64,000 nt of DNA, from contig CADCXD010000002.1 in the NCBI GenBank assembly GCA_902806575.1, positions 3,410,001 through 3,474,000 on the forward strand, given 5' to 3'. The notes under the pieces were generated by a model. It did no database searches. It saw only the letters and a list, made by a program, of their open reading frames with translations, and had not been told where the DNA came from. Position 1 is the stretch's first letter, and each line of letters begins with the position of its first letter. Of this stretch, positions 56,350-64,000 are shown piece after piece. Made by a program: the position numbers and the translations under genes. Origin of the DNA: Jackrogersella multiformis (lineage: Eukaryota; Ascomycota; Sordariomycetes; Xylariales; Hypoxylaceae).

Positions 56350-57349
56350 GACTCGGGATCTCTGTACCAATTCTCCCGCTCGTCATTCAGACACTCGCCA
56401 ATGGTCACGGCCTTGTACCCCCTCAACGCGATGGTCTTCAGCATGGCGGGCACCAGCTTCAGCGCGGTCCACTCGGTGACGTCGTGCGCGAGCACGATGT
56501 ACGAGCCGTTGCCGCCGGGGCGCACGGCGCCGTCGAAGATGTCGACGGAAACCTGGATGTCGTCGCGGTCGTCGTGCAGGTAGTCCTTGGTGTCGACGCC
56601 GTACATGACGACGTGGTAGCCCAGCGCGTCCAGGTCGCGGCGCACCGCGGCGTCGCGCCACACCCCGTACGGCGGCCGCATGTACGTCGGCGCCAGGCCC
56701 AGCGCGTTGCGGAACGCCATCTCGTTGTACACCATCTCGGCGCGCACGCCGTCGCGGCCGACGCGGTCCAGCCGCGCGTGCGTCCACGTGTGCGATGCCA
56801 GCTGGTGGCCTTCAGCGTGCAGCCGCCGCAGCAGCCCCGGCCACGCCGAGCCCGCGTCGTCGATCCGCCGCCCGCCCAGCAGCAGGCTGTCGCCCGTGAC
56901 GAAGAACGTGGCCTTGGCCCGGTGCCGGTCCAGGTGCTCGAGGATCCGCTCCGTCCAGTACGACGGTCCATCGTCGAAGCCCAGCGCCACCTGCCCCGCG
57001 TTCGCGCACTTGAAGATGGGCTTGCCGTAGGGCACGGCGCCGGGCCGGTGGCGCGGCATGTCGAAGAGCGGCTTGCCGCGGGGGATGTCGTAGCTGTTCG
57101 TGGGGAGAGAGAGAGAGTCTTAGTTACTAGTCGGGATGCTTTTACAGTGGGGGCTGGTGTATGTTCAAATATATGTGTATATCATGATACGTACGTGCGT
57201 CGTTCCAGCCCGGCCGTCGTGTTCCCGCGGCGTGGATCCTTGTAGTGCATCCCGTCGGGGCCTCCGAATATTGCCCAAACGAAGCCGCCGATGGCTAAGG
57301 CTAATCCGGTCGTAATGCCAACCATAGCGAATAAGGCTTTCTTGTGCAT
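56310..57349 (-). CDS. membrane-anchored polysaccharide (chitin) deacetylase, CE4
   Basis: Exons 57195-57349 and 56310-57093 give 312 residues. A positively charged start (MHKKALF) and one helix at residues 6-30 predict a type II membrane or signal-anchored protein with the enzyme outside the cytosol or in the Golgi lumen. The NodB-type deacetylase domain covers about 75-290. Motif 1 is VALGFDDGPS (catalytic Asp), motif 2 is SHTWTHARLD (two metal-binding His), motif 3 is RPPYGVWRD, followed by YGVDTKDY and IVLAHDVTEWT. All key residues are present, so it should remove acetyl groups from N-acetylglucosamine polymers. The C-terminus is a pure glutamine run coded by CAG repeats. Third-position GC is far above the neighbours. 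An antisense frame of similar size is a shadow of this composition. Confidence 0.92.
56319..56348. repeat. CTG/CAG trinucleotide run coding poly-Gln
   Basis: About ten CTG units on the plus strand, read as CAG glutamine codons at the end of the deacetylase gene. Confidence 0.9.
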
Positions 57350-58543
57350 TTCGAGTTAACGATATCTGAATAAATAGCCCGAGAAAGATAGGTGTCTATG
57401 GCGATTTGCTACAGAAGCTGAAAACGCTAAAGTCTGCTGTCTGGCTTTAAGAAGTGTGATGGATGTGTGATATAGTCAGAAGGCTGAAGTAATAAGCCTC
57501 CTAGAAACCTAATGATTGTAAGCTTGAAGGTCGCTGGCGGAAGCCATCATGCGCCAGAGTTGGATGGAACGCTGCGTTGACGCCAAAACGTCTTGTCACT
57601 GTCGGAACTTCCTAAATATATAAACTCGAGTCTATTTGGTGATAGTCATGCTTTATTTTGCTCTTTATTTACCTGGTCTCTCTATCCTTCTCTACTTGAC
57701 TTTTCTGCTACCTACCTTACTCCTTTTCTACTTCCCCCTTTTGTGTGTCATGCTAAGTCAAGTGCCACCTAGGCGTAAACTATCACGTTGCATACATATA
57801 AGTGACCAAAATTGCTTAGGTATGAACATAGCCCCTTCTTCTGTTACCTCTCCTATACAAAAACACAATCCTTGGAAGATGTCACAAGCGGCACACTTGA
57901 CGACAAATACCAGAAATCAGATAGTCCTGAATATGATCTGTGCACCTAGTTGCCTACCGGTATTCAAACTTACCTAGATCGTCCCTACCTAGTTGACTTA
58001 CCCCTAAGGCCTCCCGGGTCAGACTATCAAGCCATCTAAAGCGTCAAGCCACCATTATATAGGATTTATTCATGTCGAACTACATGAGCACATACGATAC
58101 TACCACAGGCTTAAGATACCTAGGTAACTTTCTGATTGGTTACCGAGGTTGCAATGAGTTATGCATATATTAATATTAATCTTTCCCTTGGCTACAGGCC
58201 GATCGGGCGTGGTATCTATACCGATCTATAAAGTACGAAATATAATTAGAAAACAACGACTGGATTGCTGGAGCAATTTCCAACGAGCGGCTTTGCCGAT
58301 GACCAACGTGGACGTGGTGAATATGCGAAAGAAAGTAAGCTTTTAGTGTTCCTAACTTCTTCACCATGAGCGCTATGAATGCAGACATTTGCGAGGCCGA
58401 GGTATAGTCCAAAATACGTATAGGAGAAAAGGAGAAAATGGGAAAAGATAGACGATAACTTGAAAGAAGGAATTAATTGTGGTGTGTCAAATTTGTGATT
58501 TTTAAAACGCCGTGATTCATAGAAAACTTTTAGTTTGTTTTAG
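57350..58543. other. spacer, deacetylase promoter side
   Basis: Between the deacetylase start and the chitin synthase stop. It contains a CT-rich stretch giving a spurious hydrophobic frame (57636-57977). No supported gene. Confidence 0.5.
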
Positions 58544-61106
58544 TTATGTTACCGATTTTTCGGGATCATGAGGGTTGTGGGTGGGAGGATGAGTGGGAGC
58601 AGGACGTTGTATGTTATAGCTGGCAGTCCTGCTGTCAGCGGTGAGCATTCCCGGGACGGTAAGATACGTGGAAGTAGGGCCTTGCATATTGGCTTGCATG
58701 TTGTAACTGGGAGTCCTGCTATTGAGGCTGAGTACGCTCGGGGTGGGTGCCGTGAATGGCGTCCGGTAAACCGCGGATTCCAGTTGATTCTCCTCATCAG
58801 CAACTAGGGTGCCGATGATCTTCTCGTCGTTATGGAGAGCATCCTCGAACCGGTCGTGCTGTACCTGCCAGTCGGGCTCTTCAGCCTCACCGTTCTCGGC
58901 GATAACCTTGCGCGTCTTTCCCCAGCCGAAATTGTCCATGTAAACGCAAGCGTACAAAGTGACGCATATGTTGATGAACGGGCCGCAGGTGGTAAAGACG
59001 AGTAGACCTAGTAGGAACTGGCGACGCTCGAGCCAGCTGCGGCACAGCCAAAACACTAGGCCGAAGTAGTAGCAGAGCGGGATGATCATGACGGAGGCAA
59101 AGATCAATATAATCCAGGCAGGTTGGTCTGTAATAATTACGCCTGTTAGTATCTATGCGACAGCAGAACCTATCGTTAAAAATATGGGGAAAATTACTTA
59201 CGCAAGAATGCGTTAATCATGCAAGCCAGACTGGCGATGACGAAAAAGTTAAGGACCCAAGTCAGGACATTAGAAAGCGCAACAATTCGCTCCCAGAGAT
59301 TGAAACGCCACGAGGATTCAACCATCAACATCAGATCATTGCCTGTCGCGCCGAGCGTCCACCGTCGACGTTGGCTAAGGAAGACCGCGAGGGAATGTGG
59401 CACATCGGTAAAAGCGTACGCTCTCAGGGCTTGCCTCGTCTTGGCCTTGGGAAATGTCATAAGCATCAGGCAGACGTGATTGCGATCCTCGGATGCCGTA
59501 GCACGGATACGCTTGATGATGCCATCTGTTGGCTTGGGGTGGTAGCCAAATTCCTGGACGAGAATGAAGTCGCCGCACGTCTCTTCACAGACACGGAGCA
59601 ATTGGCAACACCCGGGGAGACATGAGACCTTCTTGGTGCAGAGACTCTGATGAAGACGTCGTAATCCTTGAGCGATGGTGTATTCGGCGTTTTGGTAAAT
59701 AGACCAGATATTCCAATTGCCGGTCGAGTAGTCGACAGCAACATAGCCGCAGACACCGACAGTGTCAGGGTGATGGGACTCTTTGATCAGTTGACTAATG
59801 CAATCTGTTGCAAATATTGTATCGGCATCCATACCAATCAACAGCTCGATATGTGTAATTCCTGCATCCTTTACTAGGAAGTCTGTCATCGCCTTGAAAA
59901 ACTCGGGGTTGAATATGACCTTGGGACGTTTGTGGCGCAGGTTAAAGTTATGGACAAAGGAACGGGCGACGATCAAGCTGTCACGCTTGCCCTGGTTCTG
60001 CTGCTTGACGATGCAAAAGAACGGTACGCCCTTGTATACACCTCTCGTGATCTCGACATCCATGGACTGGCCATCCCATGCCACATATGCCGCGCGGAGC
60101 ATCCTCCGCTCAACTTTATCAGAGAATATATCCTGCATGAGATATTCGGCAGTAGTCTTCTCCATACCAGGCCCTCGAACCTTGCCATCGCAGACAACCA
60201 TGATTGCCTGTTTGTGTTGACTGATATTGACTTGATTGACAAGCGACTCCAGCGACCTAGTGCACTCTTCAAAGGATTCGTTATAGCAAGGCATAAGTAG
60301 AACCATCTCTTCCGGTTTCTCAGGCATGATCATTTTTGGTTTGAAGACTCTGTTCTTCAATGACCAAATAATGATGTCGAAAATCATAACGCAGTTGAGA
60401 ACAAGGGGCAATGAGATCAGTGGAAGGTAAAGATAATAGAACCTAGACCAGTACCAAGTAGCAAAGATCAATATAAAGCTATAGGGCGTTAGCTCCGTAT
60501 ATGTCGCGATTCAGATGTAGTACTCACTTGACGGAAAAGATGAAGGATATCGCGATGTATTTGTGTCTAGCGACCTTTCTTTTCCCCTTCTTTATGAGTT
60601 CAGGGTCTATAGCCTCGGCAGCTAAGGCTGAACTCGTTATGTTAACTGTAAGCGGAGGTAGATCATGGAGATCTGCTCGATCTGGGCGCTCATCCTCAGG
60701 TGTACCCGGCGAAGGTGACGTAGGTTCTGACGTAGGTAGCGACGACGACGTGGATACTGACGACAACGACGCTACCGCACTATGATACCGTTCTAGATCT
60801 ACGGTTTGCCGACGGGAGGATCGTGGAGGTATGTCAATGGAAGCATCAGAATCGTCAGCTTCCCCGGGCATCGAGTGAGCCGCACGTGGGATCTCGACTA
60901 TCTCGGAGGCATCATCTTGCGAGAGGGCTTGAGATGATGCATATACACTAGAGGACCCCGAGGGGTTTGCAAAAGGGCTTGCTGCAAAAGTACGTTCATT
61001 TTCGTTGTTAAATAGATTATGTGTCTTCTATATGGTACGGTTAGGTTAGGCCTAGTAGGATAAGAAATGCTCGACATACTCTAGGAGGATGACTAGACAA
61101 GGCCAT
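58544..61106 (-). CDS. chitin synthase-type glycosyltransferase (GT2)
   Basis: Exons 61080-61106, 60528-61027, 59202-60478 and 58544-59127 give 795 residues. The first exon codes only nine residues (MALSSHPPR), joined by a 52-base intron with GTATGT donor and ATATAG acceptor. The enzyme polymerises UDP-N-acetylglucosamine at the plasma membrane. The N-terminal 145 residues are Ser-rich and cytosolic, then come two membrane helices. The catalytic part carries MPCYNESFEE, VVCDGKV, NQGKRDSL, IGMDADTIFATD, SCLPGCCQLL, TASEDRNHV and the product-binding QRRRW, followed by three or more helices. All core residues are present. The size and CLPGCCQ/ASEDR wording fit the short division of fungal chitin synthases (class VI-like); class is my estimate. 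The cytosolic tail has two RT(P/A)SYN repeats. Confidence 0.88.
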
Positions 61107-63099
61107 AATACTTGTCTTATTCTTGATCTTGGCAACCGTGGTATACCGATGAGAAATTTTGATAGGCTAAAACAGAAGGGCAATAAGGGGAAAGCAGCCG
61201 GATCACACGATCGTATGTGCTAGGTGCAGTTCTCGGAAAAGACTACGGCGCGGTAGTGAGAGAACAGATTGTAGGCCTGTAGGAAAAGAAAAGAGGTTTT
61301 CAAGAACGAAGGGCTTCAAGCGCTCCTAGCTTAGCTTTAATGAACGACTAACCAAGTTTCTATAAGAAGAAAATGAGAAATAGAATCACCCAAGAGCTGT
61401 TGAGATGTAAGGACCTCTATGTACCCGTTTTGTAGTCACCGTCAATGCCTTGGAGGCTATTTACGCCAAGGGGGGCAAGGACGGGATATCCAAGATACAT
61501 AGTCGCAGGCTCCGATGAGGTGTGAACACATTTTGATTTCATAGGTCAGAGGAGCTCTGACCCAGCTGAGTGGTAAACTGGATCCTGATGAGCAGCTAAA
61601 GGGATGATCGTAGCTATCCACAAGGCGTGCCGCTACAAATATTGCTCCATATTTATCGGCAACAAGAAATCATTGCGTAGCGAAATGGGGCTACCAGATC
61701 ATATCGGAAGCCCCAGAGGCTTGAGGAAGTCCGCTACAAACCTCAGGAATAGCGGGTTTACTCAAATTCGCGTACGTAGTTGCGTAAACAGGCTCGGGAG
61801 GAGATTGAGTTTTCGACTGGAGCTGGTCTTGCGGATTCCAATGAACGACCTAGTGAAGTATAACCTATCCGGACCGCTGAAAAATAGGTAGCCGTGATGC
61901 TGGAGACGAAAACTCAGACAATGAGTCCGCAAAAGACTCCATATACTATGTCTCCGAGTCAGGGAGCTGACATCAATATCCACAGCAGCTCAAGAGGATA
62001 TGCGTAAAACGAAGAAGTAGTATATAAGTAGCATCGAAACTGCCCCAGAGAATGAATAATGCTAGCTTCGCCCTAGGTAGGCAGCCAATCGCATCAGCTT
62101 GAAATGATGTAGGAGGGTAAAGAATCGACCCTAGACCTATAGTATGGCTTCGGTGGCAAGATGGATATTTTGTGATCCGGGGATCAAGCTATAATTTGGT
62201 ACGCGACACGATTCCAAGCGCACGACAGCTACTTGTAGTGAAATGGTCGGTGCGCCTAGTAAAACGTCAGAGCTCAGGTAGCTGTCGTGCTAACGCCCTT
62301 CACAACTCTGTTGCTTTCTCGGAAACAAGAACGGGTGGCTGCAAGCCTAATGAGGAACTTGATACATACTTAGGTAGACATTCAAGTCAATACATTGACG
62401 TTATAGAGAGCCAATATGTAGCTAGAAACATTGAACTGACCATATGTAGCCTGTGCAGATCATATGCGAAGGGACGGAAGTCCAGAACGATGTAATGACT
62501 TTAATTATACATCTAGCTTGCTAGCGTACCCGACGTAGATGTAACGCGGTATTGGCGATATCGAGATAGAGCGACTAAGAGATCGATCATAATGCAATGA
62601 CTCGCGAGGGAAGTTATCCACTTACTAGAGCTAGTGTGCAGAGATGTCTCAACGGTAGCATGGGCCCACCACCTGCATCTTTTACCCGTTGGAAAGGGGC
62701 AAAACCTTGCATCAACTGAACTCCGGCCGGGCTCGAGAGCGACGATGACCAATTTTCGGGGTGCCAGGCCGGGGCGAAATTAGTTACGCTACTCTTTCAG
62801 GTCCATCGTCGGTTGTATGTAGTAGAGTTGAAACAATTGTTAAGCGAAAAAAAAGTGGCATTTGCTCTTTGTTCGAGTCAGTCATGATGCCTCTCTCTAA
62901 AGCCTCAACACTTTATATTCCATGTTATAACCCGGATAAGTTGAAGTTTATCATCCATATTGCAAGCCTATTTTTGTCGACTATCTTTCGCTTCGAACTT
63001 TCATATTGTATCACCGTCAATCTCTTTGCGCTTTTCGGCAGACAAACTCTCGAAAGCACTTGTCCATTGATACCTTCGTTACATCGTTAGAAATCCACT
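61107..63099. promoter_or_regulatory. 2 kb divergent region between chitin synthase and sugar dehydrogenase
   Basis: No gene is supported here; open frames are short and without domains. Because the flanking genes diverge, both promoters lie in this stretch. Repeats are sparse compared with the spacers of the left half. A CT-rich, TC-containing leader precedes the dehydrogenase start. Confidence 0.55.
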
Positions 63100-64000
63100 A
63101 TGAATTCGCTTCTTGTAGACGATGTTCTGCAGGATGTTCGGGGGGCTTTCACAGTCCACGATTTTTCCCGAGCCATGGAAGTGTTGAGGCAGAGTGACAA
63201 GCCGAGCCAGGAGACCTCACCACCCAGCACTCCCCATGTTTCCACATTCCCCGTCGAAGCAGATGAGTTAAAAGATTTCAAGCTAGCCAACTTCGACCGC
63301 ATCGGCGAAGATGAAGAACCTTTGGTGGCCGTAATAGGATGCGGATATGTCGGTGCCCAGCTTATCGGCAGTTTTTCGACCCAGTACAACGTGTTAGGCT
63401 TCGATGTCTCCGAGGAGCAACTCCGAAGGTTACAAGCAGAACACGGCGGTGAAGGAAGCCGGGCCACCTTTACCCTTGATCCTCGAGAGCTCGCAAGGGC
63501 CACTCACTTCCTAATTTCAGTGCCAACACTTCTCAAGGCCGATAAAACAATCGACACTTCATACGTCAAGAGCGCATTGATGAATATCCGCAGATATGCT
63601 AGGGCCGGCTCAACCGTGGTGATCGAGAGCTCAGTTGCCATAGGGATGACAAGACAGCTACTTGGCCCCTTGGCTCAAGAGAGAGGATTTTTCGCGGGCA
63701 TGTCCCCAGAGGTACGTTCATACGAACAATAAATACGGGAAACTCAGCAGGTCCGCTAACCATCTTGAAGAGGGTCGACCCCGGGCGGACAGAACCGCCG
63801 ATGAAATCAATCCCCAAGGTTCTATCTGGGCTAGATGACGTCGTCCCGGGATCTCTCGACGCCATCACTCGCCTCTATTCGCGCGTGTTCGATACCATCG
63901 TTCCGGTGTCCACGCCAGAGACGGCCGAGATGACCAAACTGTACGAGAACTGCCAGAGAATGGTGGCAATCACGTACGCCAACGAAATGGCAGATGCTTG
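63100..64000 (+). CDS. nucleotide-sugar 6-dehydrogenase, 3' end outside window
   Basis: Exons 63100-63711 and 63771 to the window edge; the frame is open at 64000, so the C-terminal UDP-binding part is missing. About 280 residues are visible. The first 75 residues are an extension with no clear domain. The Rossmann site is VAVIGCGYVGAQLIG with GFDVSEEQLRRL after strand 2. Then come FLISVPTLL, VVIESSVAIGMTRQLLG, the signature GMSPE-RVDPGRTEPP across the intron, IPKVLSGLDD, and ETAEMTKLYENCQRMVAI. The SPERVDPGR wording resembles UDP-HexNAc 6-dehydrogenases of bacteria (WbpA type) more than ordinary UDP-glucose dehydrogenases; the substrate is therefore open. The product would be a UDP-uronic acid in the cytosol. 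Divergent neighbour of the chitin synthase. Confidence 0.85.

Noticed and set aside
56316..57245. 309-codon plus-strand frame antisense to the deacetylase
   Set aside because: Shadow caused by high GC3; composition is Val/Arg/His-rich with no domain, while the other strand has full CE4 motifs.
57636..57977. hydrophobic plus-strand frame resembling a membrane protein
   Set aside because: Produced by a CT-rich tract (Leu/Phe/Pro codons); the second half has no membrane or domain character.
58161..58412. short frames on both strands between deacetylase and chitin synthase
   Set aside because: No domain, no splice support, no recognisable relative.

Overview
This window looks like nuclear DNA of a filamentous ascomycete (Pezizomycotina), most likely a sordariomycete. 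The genes are split by short introns of about 50-200 bases with GT(A/G)xGT donors and (C/T)AG acceptors. Gene content is typical of moulds: VID21, PAN1, RCM1, MAK11, SPP2, sphingolipid C9-methyltransferase, DUF1996, RTA1 and MFS families. The spacers are full of short palindromic TAGGTACCTAGG-type repeats, a style I associate with Xylariales and relatives; that placement is a guess. I found no rRNA, confident tRNA, CRISPR array or complete transposon.

Left flank (0-6 kb): an RTA1-like membrane protein, a PDI-like ER protein whose CxxC site is lost and which ends in RDEL, and a drug/polyamine-type MFS exporter. A repeat-rich spacer (5.9-8.3 kb) follows.

Core (8.3-48.2 kb): mostly conserved housekeeping genes. 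They are RCM1 rRNA methyltransferase, a secreted DUF1996 protein, a haspin-like kinase, a CCDC47-type ER protein, a four-exon ECM15/MTH1187-family protein, a double-RING/LON protein, an INSIG protein, MAK11, VID21 (NuA4 scaffold), SPP2 (spliceosome), sphingolipid C9-methyltransferase and PAN1. Functions are ribosome assembly, ER lipid and membrane-protein control, chromatin, splicing, membrane lipids and endocytosis. Repeat-dense spacers separate them at 12.9-15.8, 23.6-26.5 and 27.9-30.0 kb.

Right part (49-64 kb) looks more accessory: a very GC-rich NmrA-like oxidoreductase, a cysteine-free 49-residue secreted peptide precursor, an MFS sugar transporter, then a membrane-anchored CE4 polysaccharide deacetylase, a chitin synthase and, divergent from it, a nucleotide-sugar dehydrogenase cut by the window end. 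The last three could together make, de-N-acetylate and supply an acidic precursor for an amino-sugar polymer. This is my strongest candidate for an undescribed system, but it rests on gene neighbourhood and motifs only.

Exon coordinates were derived by hand. Except where stated, the joined exons keep frame and total a multiple of three.
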